Positions 1-8,703 of a DNA stretch of 64,000 nucleotides are shown piece by piece. How positions within the stretch are numbered: position 1 is the stretch's first letter; each line of letters begins with the position of its first letter. The notes beneath the pieces are model-generated. The model had not been told where the DNA came from, searched no databases, and saw only the letters and a list, made by a program, of their open reading frames with translations. A program made the translations under genes and the position numbers. The stretch is taken from assembly GCF_000789235.1 (NCBI RefSeq), contig NZ_KN525716.1, forward strand, positions 1,713,674-1,777,673, given 5' to 3'. The stretch is from Wocania ichthyoenteri Th78. Lineage in GTDB: Bacteria > Bacteroidota > Bacteroidia > Flavobacteriales > Flavobacteriaceae.

Positions 1-96
1 CGTTAGGGATTGAACGGTATGTTTGAGCTCGCTGACCATAGGAGGCAGCGAGTAGTGAAAGCCCGCCTCCTTTTTTGGGTAACGCCCAAATGAAAA
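1..96. other. Structured intergenic element with hairpins
   Basis: A non-coding stretch with nested inverted repeats. CTCGCTG (near 29) pairs with CAGCGAG (near 47) around an 11-nt loop, and a GGG near the start can pair with GCCC just after the hairpin. A second hairpin, TTTGGG/CCCAAA around taacg, follows a T-run near 70-90 and sits just beyond the 3' end of the mgtE gene. From memory, elements beginning GTTAGGGATTG and ending GAAAGCCCG are scattered in flavobacterial genomes; that is recollection, not a search result. It may act as a transcript end or be a short interspersed repeat. Confidence 0.4.
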
Positions 97-100
97 AGAA

Positions 101-1474
101 CTAAATGCCTAATATCATTTTTGCTATCATGAAATATAGAAGAATACCTAATATATCGTTGCTTGTAGTAATAAATGGGCCTGTGGCTATAGCAGGATCA
201 ATGCCTTTTTTATTTAAAAATAATGGCACAAATGTACCTATTAAACCTGCAACTATAATTACGGCAACTAACGACACTGAGATTGCTAATGCTAAATCAA
301 TTTTTGATTCGTAAACCCACACAAAAAAGAAAAGAAAAACAGCCAAAATAAAACCATTAAGTGCCGCTAAAAGCATTTCTTTAATAAGTCTGCTATTAAC
401 ACTTCCCTTTACATCGTCATTAGCTAAACCTTGAACTATAATAGCACTGGATTGCACACCCACATTTCCTGCCATAGCTGCAATTAACGGTGTGAAAAAG
501 AATAATTTAAAAGCATCTCCTGTAAAAGATTCTTCGAAACCACCCATAATTAAAAAGGCTCCAATACCTCCAATAAGCCCTAAAAACAGCCATGGAATAC
601 GTGCTCTAGTAAGTTGTAAAATACTATCATCGGCTTCTACTCCTTGTGTAATACCTGCTGCCAATTGGTAGTCTTTATCGGCTTCTTCTCTTAATACGTC
701 TACGATGTCATCAATGGTGATTCTGCCTAAAAGAATATGGTTGTCGTCTAACACTGGAATCGCTTCCAAATCGTATTTTGCCATAATTTTAGCAACATCT
801 TCTACATCGTCATGAACATTAACATAATCTACATTAACTTTAACTAAGTCTGCTATTTTTTGGTCGCTTTTAGCAACAATTAAATCTTTTAATGATAGAC
901 GACCAATAAGCTTTTCTTCCTTATTTACTACATAAATAGAATGTACTCTTGTTACTTCTTTGGCTTGTCCACGAATTCTACGCATACAACCTGCAACAGT
1001 CCAAGTTTCGTAAACTTTAACCAGCTCTTTTGCCATAAGTCCACCGGCAGTATCTTCATCATAAGCTAAAAGTTCTTGAATCTCAGATTTATGCTCTTCA
1101 TCTTCAATTTGAGAAATAACCGCTTCCTGTCGTTCTTCTGAAAGTTCGGAAATAATATCTGCGGCATCATCGGTATCTAACTCCTCTACTTCTTCGGCAA
1201 TTTCTTTTGCTGATAGATTTTTTAAAACCTTTTCTCGATTATCTTCATCGAGCTCCATTAATATTTCTGAAGTGGTTTCAGAATCTAATAGTTTAATAAC
1301 ATACACCGCTTCTTCCAGATTTAACTCATCTAGAATTTCGGCTATATCGGCATGATGAAACTCATTAAGAAGTGTACGGAGTTCCTTATCGTTATTAACT
1401 TCAATAAGTTGCTCTACTTGCTTTACAAGCTCTTTTGTTAGTTCGAATTGTATGTTTTCTTTTTCTTCGGACAT
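101..1474 (-). CDS. mgtE: Magnesium transporter MgtE
   Basis: Inner-membrane Mg2+ channel/transporter of 457 residues, the usual family length. Residues 1 to about 130 form the acidic helical MgtE N-domain (superhelical repeats rich in Glu, Asp and Leu). About 140-265 is a pair of CBS domains (one includes IGRLSLKDLI), and about 285-457 is a five-helix membrane domain. In the family, Mg2+ bound between the N and CBS domains closes the pore, so activity is controlled by intracellular Mg2+. The gene lies 38 nt downstream of rsmA on the same strand with a short palindromic repeat between them. Nothing looks truncated. Confidence 0.95.
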   Translation of the reverse strand: MSEEKENIQFELTKELVKQVEQLIEVNNDKELRTLLNEFHHADIAEILDELNLEEAVYVIKLLDSETTSEILMELDEDNREKVLKNLSAKEIAEEVEELDTDDAADIISELSEERQEAVISQIEDEEHKSEIQELLAYDEDTAGGLMAKELVKVYETWTVAGCMRRIRGQAKEVTRVHSIYVVNKEEKLIGRLSLKDLIVAKSDQKIADLVKVNVDYVNVHDDVEDVAKIMAKYDLEAIPVLDDNHILLGRITIDDIVDVLREEADKDYQLAAGITQGVEADDSILQLTRARIPWLFLGLIGGIGAFLIMGGFEESFTGDAFKLFFFTPLIAAMAGNVGVQSSAIIVQGLANDDVKGSVNSRLIKEMLLAALNGFILAVFLFFFVWVYESKIDLALAISVSLVAVIIVAGLIGTFVPLFLNKKGIDPAIATGPFITTSNDILGILLYFMIAKMILGI

Positions 1475-1478
1475 AAGA

Positions 1479-1500
1479 CACTTCGACTGCGCTCAGTGTG
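1479..1500. repeat. Short interspersed palindrome, copy 1
   Basis: An imperfect palindrome CACTTCGACTGCGCTCAGTG followed by TG, in the 38-nt gap between rsmA and mgtE. CACT at one end pairs with AGTG at the other. Related copies lie at 7350-7373 and 14812-14833. All three are in short gaps between minus-strand housekeeping genes. Confidence 0.7.
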
Positions 1501-1512
1501 ACAATTAATGGA

Positions 1513-2310
1513 TTATAAAATATCGTTTTCAATTAATTGCGTAAGCTCGATAAAGGCTTCTACACTTAATTGTTCTGGTCGTTTGCCAAATATAACATTT
1601 GCTTTTAAATTATCGGATAAATTGAATGTTTTTAAACTGTTCCGAAGTGTTTTTCTCCGTTGTTGAAAGGCTGTTTTTACTGTTTTAAACAATAGTTTTT
1701 CGTCGCATGGTAAGGTGTAATTTTCTTTTCTAGTAAGTCTTAAAACACCTGATTCTACTTTTGGTGGTGGATTAAAGACCGAAGGTGGTACCGTAAATAA
1801 ATACTCTGCATTATAAAAAACTTGTGTTAAAACAGATAGAATACCATAAACTTTACTGCCTTCTTTTGAGCAAATACGTTGCGCTACTTCTTTTTGAAAC
1901 ATGCCTGAAAATTCTGGAATTTGATCGCGCATTTCTAAAGCTTTAAAAACGATTTGCGTTGAGATATTGTATGGGAAGTTACCAATAATAGCAAATGGTT
2001 CGCCTTTAAAAACATCGTTTAAATCGTACTTTAAAAAATCTTTTTCTATAATTCTTGGCGCAAGGTTTAAGTAGTTGGCTTGTAAATAATCTACCGATTC
2101 GGTATCAATTTCTATAACATAGGTTTCAATATCCTTTTTAAGTAAATACTTGGTTAGCACACCCATCCCTGGGCCAATTTCTAGAACTTTTTTGTAATTT
2201 TTTAGAACTAAGGTATCAGCAATTTTTTGTGCGACAGACTCATCATTTAAAAAATGTTGTCCTAAATGTTTTTTTGCTTTTACTTGATGTTGATTTGGTT
2301 TGTATGCCAC
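1513..2310 (-). CDS. rsmA: 16S rRNA adenine dimethyltransferase RsmA/KsgA
   Basis: Dimethylates the two adjacent adenosines in the 3'-terminal hairpin of 16S rRNA during late 30S assembly, using SAM. The 265-residue protein has the KsgA N-terminal motif LGQHFLND (about 17-24), the SAM-binding motif EIGPGMG (about 45-51), an acidic EID after strand 2, and the NFPYNIST motif (about 112-119) that holds the target adenine. A small helical C-terminal domain carries the QQRRKTLRN signature. It is followed by mgtE on the same strand. Confidence 0.96.
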   Translation of the reverse strand: MAYKPNQHQVKAKKHLGQHFLNDESVAQKIADTLVLKNYKKVLEIGPGMGVLTKYLLKKDIETYVIEIDTESVDYLQANYLNLAPRIIEKDFLKYDLNDVFKGEPFAIIGNFPYNISTQIVFKALEMRDQIPEFSGMFQKEVAQRICSKEGSKVYGILSVLTQVFYNAEYLFTVPPSVFNPPPKVESGVLRLTRKENYTLPCDEKLLFKTVKTAFQQRRKTLRNSLKTFNLSDNLKANVIFGKRPEQLSVEAFIELTQLIENDIL

Positions 2311-2430
2311 AGATAAATGAATATTAAGTTACTATCAGCAAAAAGGCTTTTCGACTGTATCCTAGATAATAATCTTAGGTATATAGAAAACTGACAACAA
2401 TTATTCTTTGTTGTTTTTATATTTTAAATT

Positions 2431-2649
2431 CTAAAAAGTTAAAACATTTGCCCATTTTAAAAGAAACATAATTAGAAGCGTAATTCCGGTACTAGTGTAT
2501 ATCGTACCTTGCCAATAAAAAAGTCTAGTTCCCCATTGATTCCATAATTTTTTACCATATTCCTTTTTGAAATGACCACTAGTTAGCCTCCAAAAAAGGA
2601 AAGTAATTATTAAAAAAAGTGATATTGCTATTACCCAAATATTTTCCAT
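2431..2649 (-). CDS. Small two-helix membrane protein, unknown
   Basis: A 72-residue protein not recognised as a known family. It has a hydrophobic segment at about 4-24, a charged and aromatic stretch (SGHFKKEYGKKLWNQWGTR) and a second hydrophobic segment at about 46-66, so it is probably an inner-membrane hairpin. It sits alone between rsmA and the DUF4286 gene with gaps of about 120 and 50 nt. Its composition looks coding, but no function can be assigned. Confidence 0.6.
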   Translation of the reverse strand: MENIWVIAISLFLIITFLFWRLTSGHFKKEYGKKLWNQWGTRLFYWQGTIYTSTGITLLIMFLLKWANVLTF

Positions 2650-2700
2650 TAGTGTAATTTTTAGTCTATTACATTTTTAATAATTGTCAACAAAGCTAAG

Positions 2701-3024
2701 CTATTTAAAATTCACAGTATATTCATCTACAATTTGAAGCTCGGTTCTGAATGCGAGCATTTTATCTGCGAATTTTTTCAGTCCTTCAATTCTCATTTTT
2801 TCGGCATCTTCTCGATAATAAGCATCTAAAGCTTCGCGTGAGTACGAACGGTATTGAATAGAATAGGTTTGTCCGCCCATATCTTCTTCTACCAAAACCT
2901 TGGTTAGTGTTACCTTTTCAAATTTCCCTGTGCCTAACACTTGCGGAATGTGTTCTTTAATCCATGTGAGCCATTCTTCGTGAATGCTTTCGTCTATGTT
3001 TACAGTTACGTTGTATATAATCAT
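2701..3024 (-). CDS. DUF4286 family protein
   Basis: A 107-residue soluble protein matching the DUF4286 pattern common in Bacteroidota: N-terminal MIIYNVTVNID, a central YSIQYRSYSREALDAYY, and a C-terminal helix ending in FRTELQIVDEY. The fold is expected to be a small ferredoxin-like alpha/beta domain. The family has no established function known to me. It is followed about 50 nt later by a TPR gene and GNAT gene block on the same strand, but a shared operon is not evident. Confidence 0.8.
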   Translation of the reverse strand: MIIYNVTVNIDESIHEEWLTWIKEHIPQVLGTGKFEKVTLTKVLVEEDMGGQTYSIQYRSYSREALDAYYREDAEKMRIEGLKKFADKMLAFRTELQIVDEYTVNFK

Positions 3025-3073
3025 GTAGTGAAAATATTATGAGATTTCTGGCTATGCTAGAAATGACAAAAAT

Positions 3074-3586
3074 TTATAATGCTTTTGCAAATAACAGGAG
3101 TTCTTTGTCTTCTTCAAAGGGATTTATTCTTTTTTCGAAAACCAAACCTAGTTTTTCTAATAATTTAATTGAATTATGATTATCTGGGTTAGTAATCGCG
3201 ACTACTTTTTTAAGCTTGAATTCTGATTTGGCAAGCTTCATAATTTCAACGGATACTTCGAATCCAAATCCTTTGCCTTCATATTCTGGAAGAAAACCAA
3301 AACCTATATCAACATCATCTAATTCGTCTCTTTTTATGAGTCCTACTGTTCCAATTGTTTTATTATTTTCTGCTTTTAATAATACTTTATAAAACCCAAA
3401 ACCATTGTCTTTATAACTTTTTAAGTGACTATTTTTTATAGCTTCTTCGGCATCTTTTACAGACCTGATGTTTCTATCTCCAATGTACTTTAACCAATGT
3501 GGGGTGTTCATCAACTCTAGAAAAAAAGGAGCATCTTTTAATGTGACTTTTGATATTATTAATCTTTCTGTTTCAACTATTATCAT
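3074..3586 (-). CDS. GNAT family N-acetyltransferase (RimJ-like)
   Basis: A 170-residue acetyl-CoA-dependent N-acetyltransferase of the RimJ/RimL-like GNAT type. It starts with METERLI-like ETERLIISKVTLKD, has the acetyl-CoA-binding region around GFGFLPEYEGKGFGFE (about 95-110) and the late motif NPDNHNSIKLLEKLGL (about 134-149). The acceptor cannot be predicted; members of this group modify ribosomal proteins, amino acids or small amines. The start lies 3 nt downstream of the TPR gene's stop, so the two are probably co-transcribed. Confidence 0.85.
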   Translation of the reverse strand: MIIVETERLIISKVTLKDAPFFLELMNTPHWLKYIGDRNIRSVKDAEEAIKNSHLKSYKDNGFGFYKVLLKAENNKTIGTVGLIKRDELDDVDIGFGFLPEYEGKGFGFEVSVEIMKLAKSEFKLKKVVAITNPDNHNSIKLLEKLGLVFEKRINPFEEDKELLLFAKAL

Positions 3587-3589
3587 AAT

Positions 3590-5365
3590 TTAATTTATAG
3601 CATCGCCACGCAACGCTCTGTATTTTTTTCGTGCTTCAACAAAGTAAATACTATCCACGTGATTAAAAATAATTTGCTCGTATAAGGCTTTTGCTTTTTC
3701 GGGTTCATTCAAATACTGTTCATAAATATGGGCTAATTTATAATAGGCATCGTCCACTAAAATACCATCTCCGTAATTGGCAATTATTAATTCGTAATTG
3801 GTTTGCGCTTTTTCAAATTGCGCTTTTTCTTCAAATAACTGTGCTTGTTTAAATAAGGCTTGTGCTACTATGGGTTCGGTTTTATGATTTTCTAAAATAG
3901 TGTTTAAAACCAAAATTGCTTCATCATCTTTATTTTGAAATGCCAATAAATCGGCTTTAGAATATAGTTTTAATGCTGTTTGTAAAGAGTCTTCGTATTT
4001 ATTGTCTGTAATTAATAATTTTAAATCGAGAGCATCATTGGCTATGAGTTGCGAGGTTGAAGCTTTTAAAATTTTAAGCTGAGATTCTGCCCACTTAAAA
4101 TCGCCTTTAAAATAACTCGTTTTGGCGACTTTATAACGTGCTTCTTGAGAAAGTGTACTGTTTTTTAAGTTGCGTTGTATTTGCGTGTAATAAATTAAGG
4201 CTTTATTAAATTTTTCTTGAAGTACTAAAATATCGCCCAATTCTAGTTTAACTTCTGCTTTTTCAAATTCGGTTAATGGTAATTTTAAGGTGTTTTCTAA
4301 AAAATCAATAGCGTCATTCGTTTCATTATTATAAAATGCTAAAAAATGTGCATAAGCTACTTGTAATTTTAGGGTTTGCGGAAAGATGCCAAATTCTTTA
4401 AACAACTCTAAATATTTATTGTTTATAGCTTTATAATTATCTGACGAACTTGCTTTAGTTTCAAGCTGTAAAAGATTGTAATGTGCATACAATTGGGTTT
4501 CTAAATCTTGAGCTGTTTCAATTAAAAATTTGAAGATTTCTTCGGCAACTTTATTATGGTTTTCATTTACAGTAATATTAGCCAACTCTTCAATTCTACT
4601 CAAACTTTCTGGCTGTCTGCTAAAAATAGCCTTCTCTTGTATAAATGCTTTTTTAAAATCTTTTTGCTGAATAAATAGCCAACTCAACATTTCATTCCAA
4701 AGTAGATTGGGCTCTTGTTGCATTTTTTTTAGCAGCACTTTTTTGAATAAAATATTGTTTTCATTCGTGCTGTTTTCACTTATAAAATCATTAATAAACC
4801 GTTTAATATTATTTAAAGACACTGGGGTTTTTTCTGCAAATTCAATATAGCTAACAAACATTTTTTCAACATTTCCTTGTTCTCCATAAATTTTAGCAAG
4901 CTGAAACTTAAAATTTAATTCAGGTTTTAAAACCATGGCTTTTTCGTAAACCGTAATGGTTTCATTTAATAAGGTGTGATTTTGAAAACTTCGCGCCACA
5001 GAAAACGCATTATTAACATTTTCATCTAAACTATTTATGGCTTTTTGGTAATATAAATTTGCGTTTTCTAAATCGTTTTTAAGTTGGTAATTATAGCCTA
5101 ACTCAACCAAAAAAGCAGGGTATTTAATTCTGTTTATTAATCTTAAAAGAAACACTTCAGCTTCGTTATACTGCTCTAATTGCTGATGAGTAGTAACAAG
5201 TTGATTTATATAATTTATGTTTGAAGACGATTTTGCGTATAGTTTCTTATACTCATAAAGTGCTTTTTCAAAATCTCCTTTATTAAAATAGTCTTTTGCT
5301 ACAGCATCATCTTGTGAAAATGTATTTGTGCAAAAAAACAGACATAAGATAAAAAGAATCCTCAT
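3590..5365 (-). CDS. Secreted tetratricopeptide-repeat protein
   Basis: A 591-residue protein with a signal peptide (MRILFILCLFFCTNTFSQ) followed by TPR-type helical repeats along its length. Clear units include KDYFNKGDFEKALYEYKKLY, LGDILVLQEKFNKALIYYTQI and YKLAHIYEQYLNEPEKAKALYEQI. It is probably periplasmic or attached to the outer membrane and acts as a protein-interaction scaffold. Proteins of this layout are common in Bacteroidota and mostly uncharacterised. It lies 3 nt upstream of the GNAT gene. Confidence 0.8.
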   Translation of the reverse strand: MRILFILCLFFCTNTFSQDDAVAKDYFNKGDFEKALYEYKKLYAKSSSNINYINQLVTTHQQLEQYNEAEVFLLRLINRIKYPAFLVELGYNYQLKNDLENANLYYQKAINSLDENVNNAFSVARSFQNHTLLNETITVYEKAMVLKPELNFKFQLAKIYGEQGNVEKMFVSYIEFAEKTPVSLNNIKRFINDFISENSTNENNILFKKVLLKKMQQEPNLLWNEMLSWLFIQQKDFKKAFIQEKAIFSRQPESLSRIEELANITVNENHNKVAEEIFKFLIETAQDLETQLYAHYNLLQLETKASSSDNYKAINNKYLELFKEFGIFPQTLKLQVAYAHFLAFYNNETNDAIDFLENTLKLPLTEFEKAEVKLELGDILVLQEKFNKALIYYTQIQRNLKNSTLSQEARYKVAKTSYFKGDFKWAESQLKILKASTSQLIANDALDLKLLITDNKYEDSLQTALKLYSKADLLAFQNKDDEAILVLNTILENHKTEPIVAQALFKQAQLFEEKAQFEKAQTNYELIIANYGDGILVDDAYYKLAHIYEQYLNEPEKAKALYEQIIFNHVDSIYFVEARKKYRALRGDAIN

Positions 5366-5504
5366 CTTGTAAAGATAACAAATGTACTTATTAGAAATTG
5401 TTGAACTTATCTTAAATTTTTGATGAGATTCTGATTTTCATCGGGATTAATTCAACTAACTACCTATTGTTCTTTTAAAACCTTCATAAATTAGAATTTC
5501 ATTA

Positions 5505-5531
5505 AAAAAATGCCCGAATTTTTATTCGGGC
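5505..5531 (-). terminator. Rho-independent terminator (minus strand)
   Basis: The perfect stem GCCCGAAT/ATTCGGGC (5512-5519 with 5524-5531) has a 4-nt loop, and read on the minus strand it is followed by a run of seven T residues. It ends a transcript coming from the small gene at 5671-5796, which is the nearest upstream minus-strand gene. Confidence 0.8.
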
Positions 5532-5670
5532 ACTAACCAACCAACAATATCTTTTCTATTAACAACCGTTAATTTAAAAACAATATTACACAAGATTGGG
5601 GACAGTCTTAAAATTCTCAATACATGAGAATGACTATTTTAATAAAGAAAATTAAGTTTTTAATAAATAC

Positions 5671-5796
5671 TTATTTATTTACTACTACTGCAGTGGCATT
5701 ATTTTCAATTTTAGATATTTCGAAATCTGAAAATAAGACCTTGCCTGCAACTAAAACTAATGCAATTAAAAGCACTAAGCGTTTAATATTTTTCAT
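5671..5796 (-). CDS. Putative 41-residue membrane or secreted peptide
   Basis: A short minus-strand reading frame starting with MKNIKRLVLLIALVLVAGK, which is a basic start followed by a hydrophobic helix, then FSDFEISKIENN and a short tail. It is either a one-helix membrane peptide or a signal peptide plus a roughly 20-residue product. Support comes from the strong minus-strand terminator about 140 nt downstream and from the lack of any other gene between 5366 and 5973 that would need it. The family is not recognised. Confidence 0.5.
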   Translation of the reverse strand: MKNIKRLVLLIALVLVAGKVLFSDFEISKIENNATAVVVNK

Positions 5797-5972
5797 GGTA
5801 GGTTAAGTTTACGCGTTTGGTTGGAGCTAACTTCTAAAATATATTTTGAATTGCAAAAGAAATTGAAACAAAATCGTTGAATAGCGTTTATTTTTTGCAC
5901 TTCATCGATTTTAAAGAATTACAAAACCAATATTTGTAAGTTTTAGGCTTCTTTTTAAAATTTATAATTCAA

Positions 5973-7244
5973 CTAATCAATAATTGAAAAACCAGTATAA
6001 GATTGCAATACTTCCGGGATTACAATACCATCTTTAGTTTGATAATTTTCTAAGATGCCTGCAAGTACTCTTGGTAATGCTAAAGCACTTCCGTTTAGTG
6101 TATGTGCTAATTCGTTTTTACCATCACTATTTTTAAAACGTAATTTTAAACGATTGGCTTGAAAGGTCTCAAAATTAGAAATAGAAGATATTTCTAACCA
6201 TCTATCTTGTGCTGTAGAAAACACTTCAAAATCGTAAGTTAATGCAGATGTAAACCCTAAATCGCCACCACAAAGTCTTAAAATTCTATATGGTAATTTT
6301 AGCTCCTGCAAAATGGTCTTTACATGGTTTACCATGCCATCTAAAGCTTCGTAAGATTTTGTTGGGTGTTCTACTCTTAAAATTTCAACTTTATCAAACT
6401 GATGTAATCTGTTTAACCCTCTTACATGCGCACCGTAACTTCCTGCTTCGCGACGAAAACACGGTGTATATCCTGTAATGCTTACAGGTAATTCACTTTC
6501 ACTTAAAACCACATCTCTAAAAATATTGGTTCCAGGCACTTCGGCAGTTGGTATTAAATACAAATTATCTTCGGTAACATGATACATTTGCCCTTCTTTA
6601 TCTGGTAATTGACCTGTACCAAAGCCTGAAGCTTCGTTAACTAAATGTGGTAATTGATATTCAGTATAACCTGCTGCAGTATTTTTATCTAAAAAATAAG
6701 TTATTAAAGCGCGTTGTAATCTGGCACCTTTGCCTTTATAAACGGGAAATCCTGCACCAGTAATTTTATTACCAAGTTCAAAATCTATTATGTCGTATTT
6801 CTTGGCTAATTCCCAATGAGGTAGAGCTTCATCATGCAAAACGGGAATATTACCTTCTTTGAAAACTTCTTCGTTATCTTCATCTGTATTTCCAGAAGGA
6901 ACAATTTCGTTTGGCACATTGGGTATTTTATATAATAACTCATTTAATGCTTCAGTTTTATTATTAAGTGATTCATTAAGCTCTTTTGATTTATCTTTTA
7001 ATTCGCTCGTTTTTTCTTTTAAAGCATTGGCTTTTTGCGCTTCGCCAGATTTGTATAAGTTCCCAATTTCTTTTGATAATGCATTCGATTCAGCCAAAGT
7101 GTTATCCAATTCGGTTTGAATACGTTTTCTGTCTTCATCAAAAAGAATAACCTCATCAATCATTTTTGAAGCGTCAATATTTCTTTTTGCTAATCGTGCA
7201 ATTACCAAATCTTTGTTTTCTCTAATAAAAGGGACTTGTAACAT
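5973..7244 (-). CDS. serS: Seryl-tRNA synthetase
   Basis: Charges tRNA-Ser (and tRNA-Sec where present) with serine. The 423-residue protein has the N-terminal antiparallel coiled-coil arm (about 30-105, with repeats of K, E, L and N) that recognises the long variable arm of tRNA-Ser. The class II catalytic core follows: motif 2 around CFRREAGSYG (about 264-273) and motif 3 around LNGSALALPRVLAGILE (about 385-401). Length and order are typical. It is separated by about 150 nt from the HTTM gene, with a palindromic repeat in the gap. Confidence 0.97.
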   Translation of the reverse strand: MLQVPFIRENKDLVIARLAKRNIDASKMIDEVILFDEDRKRIQTELDNTLAESNALSKEIGNLYKSGEAQKANALKEKTSELKDKSKELNESLNNKTEALNELLYKIPNVPNEIVPSGNTDEDNEEVFKEGNIPVLHDEALPHWELAKKYDIIDFELGNKITGAGFPVYKGKGARLQRALITYFLDKNTAAGYTEYQLPHLVNEASGFGTGQLPDKEGQMYHVTEDNLYLIPTAEVPGTNIFRDVVLSESELPVSITGYTPCFRREAGSYGAHVRGLNRLHQFDKVEILRVEHPTKSYEALDGMVNHVKTILQELKLPYRILRLCGGDLGFTSALTYDFEVFSTAQDRWLEISSISNFETFQANRLKLRFKNSDGKNELAHTLNGSALALPRVLAGILENYQTKDGIVIPEVLQSYTGFSIID

Positions 7245-7349
7245 AAGTAAAAAATTTAAGCGACAAATTTAATGAATTACATATAGAGTAAAGCGATATT
7301 TTTGACCTAAAAGTATTTAGAAACTGACTTGATTATTAGGTCTTGATTA

Positions 7350-7373
7350 CACTTCGACTGCGCGCTCAGTGTG
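7350..7373. repeat. Short interspersed palindrome, copy 2
   Basis: A near-identical copy of the element at 1479, with two extra bases in the centre (CGACTGCGCGCTCAGTG in place of CGACTGCGCTCAGTG). The CACT/AGTG ends are kept. It lies between the HTTM gene and serS. Confidence 0.7.
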
Positions 7374-7392
7374 ACATCTTTATATTTGAATC

Positions 7393-8703
7393 TTATTTTG
7401 AAGGTAAAATCCAATCGTTGTGTTTAAAATAATTCCAAGACACATGAGCTAAATCAACATCTGGATTTATAAGTTGTTTATGCGGTTTCCCGTTAACACT
7501 TACTTTACAATTTACATAAACCGAAACATTTTGCCCAGCCTTTTTAAATTGCTTTTTTAAATGTTGCGAAAATTGCCAAATAGCATCTGGTTTTGTACTT
7601 ACTACTCGTTTTTGTTTTAGAGTTAAATAATCGTCTAAATTAATAATGTAGCTATTGCCTGTTTCCTTATTTTCAACTCTATAAGTTGCAGTTCCACTTT
7701 TAGCTCTAAGCATCATGCGCCACGACAACCTATGACCTTCTTCTGTCCAAAGCACACTGTCTTTTATAAAATGATGCCGTAATGGTAACCCTATTTGAAT
7801 CAAAAAATATATTAAAAATAGTGCAATTAATGGAGTTTTATATTTTGGAACAATACCTTCATCTAATTCATAAAAAACTTTCTTTTTTAAAAATAACTGT
7901 TGAATGGTTTTAGGGTTGAAAAAAAACACGGTAAAAGCCAATGCCAAATACGGAAAAATGCCTATTTGAAACACAAATGAGTTAAATAAATGAAAAAATA
8001 TAGCTGTAATAAACGCCCATTTTCTAGTTGGTTTAAACAGTAACAACGGAATGATTAAACCATCAAAAAAAATGCCTCCATAAGCCAAAACATAATGCAC
8101 CCATTTTTGTTGAAGCAACTCGCCAACTAAAATATAGTTTTGTTTGCTTTTCATAAGTATTTCCATAACATTAGCGTTTAACCAATCTGGATACAATTTT
8201 GCTACTGAAGCATAGGTGTAAACAATGAATAATTGAAGCACAAAAACGAAATTACACCACTGTGGCATAGCGTAACTTTTAAGTTTTGGGTTTAGTTTTA
8301 CATCTATTGAAGCATACCTATTTGCAGGCATAAAAACCATAATACTACTTATAAGCATTAATAAATAGTAGTGATTATTATACGATGATTTTTGCATGAA
8401 ATACGTAGCAGACCACATAATTGTAAAGGCAATAATACTTAATCTGTATTTGTAACCTAACATAATGCATAAAGAAAATATGCCCATAATTACATAATAC
8501 AAATACATACCATTACCTGGTAAGGGTTGCAACCACTCGAAACCTATAAACGAAAATGTAAATTCTGGGTCGATAAAAACACGTTTTACCCAACCCGTAT
8601 AAATAGCACCAACTGATTCTAAAAAACAAAGAATACCAAAAAAAACTCTAAAAACTATTAATGCAGAATTATCAATATGTTTAAATAACCATTTATTTAG
8701 CAT
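7393..8703 (-). CDS. HTTM-domain membrane protein (VKGC-like)
   Basis: A 436-residue integral membrane protein with several transmembrane segments in the first 290 residues. It resembles the HTTM (horizontally transferred transmembrane) domain related to vitamin K-dependent gamma-carboxylase, with features such as VFRVFFGILCFLESV, SSYNNHYYLL and YASVAKLYPDWL. A soluble C-terminal domain of about 130 residues follows. Carboxylase activity is unproven for bacterial members. Its start overlaps the end of ribF by 11 nt, so the two are likely translated together. Confidence 0.8.
   Translation of the reverse strand: MLNKWLFKHIDNSALIVFRVFFGILCFLESVGAIYTGWVKRVFIDPEFTFSFIGFEWLQPLPGNGMYLYYVIMGIFSLCIMLGYKYRLSIIAFTIMWSATYFMQKSSYNNHYYLLMLISSIMVFMPANRYASIDVKLNPKLKSYAMPQWCNFVFVLQLFIVYTYASVAKLYPDWLNANVMEILMKSKQNYILVGELLQQKWVHYVLAYGGIFFDGLIIPLLLFKPTRKWAFITAIFFHLFNSFVFQIGIFPYLALAFTVFFFNPKTIQQLFLKKKVFYELDEGIVPKYKTPLIALFLIYFLIQIGLPLRHHFIKDSVLWTEEGHRLSWRMMLRAKSGTATYRVENKETGNSYIINLDDYLTLKQKRVVSTKPDAIWQFSQHLKKQFKKAGQNVSVYVNCKVSVNGKPHKQLINPDVDLAHVSWNYFKHNDWILPSK

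Noticed and set aside
2340-2365. A fourth copy of the interspersed palindrome (TTTTCGACTGTATCC)
   Set aside because: Only about ten bases of the core match and the pairing ends are missing, so it was not counted.
5624-5806. Plus-strand 60-residue reading frame
   Set aside because: It is the reverse complement of the 41-residue minus-strand gene at 5671-5796, which has a proper hydrophobic signal and a terminator. The plus-strand product has no sensible features.
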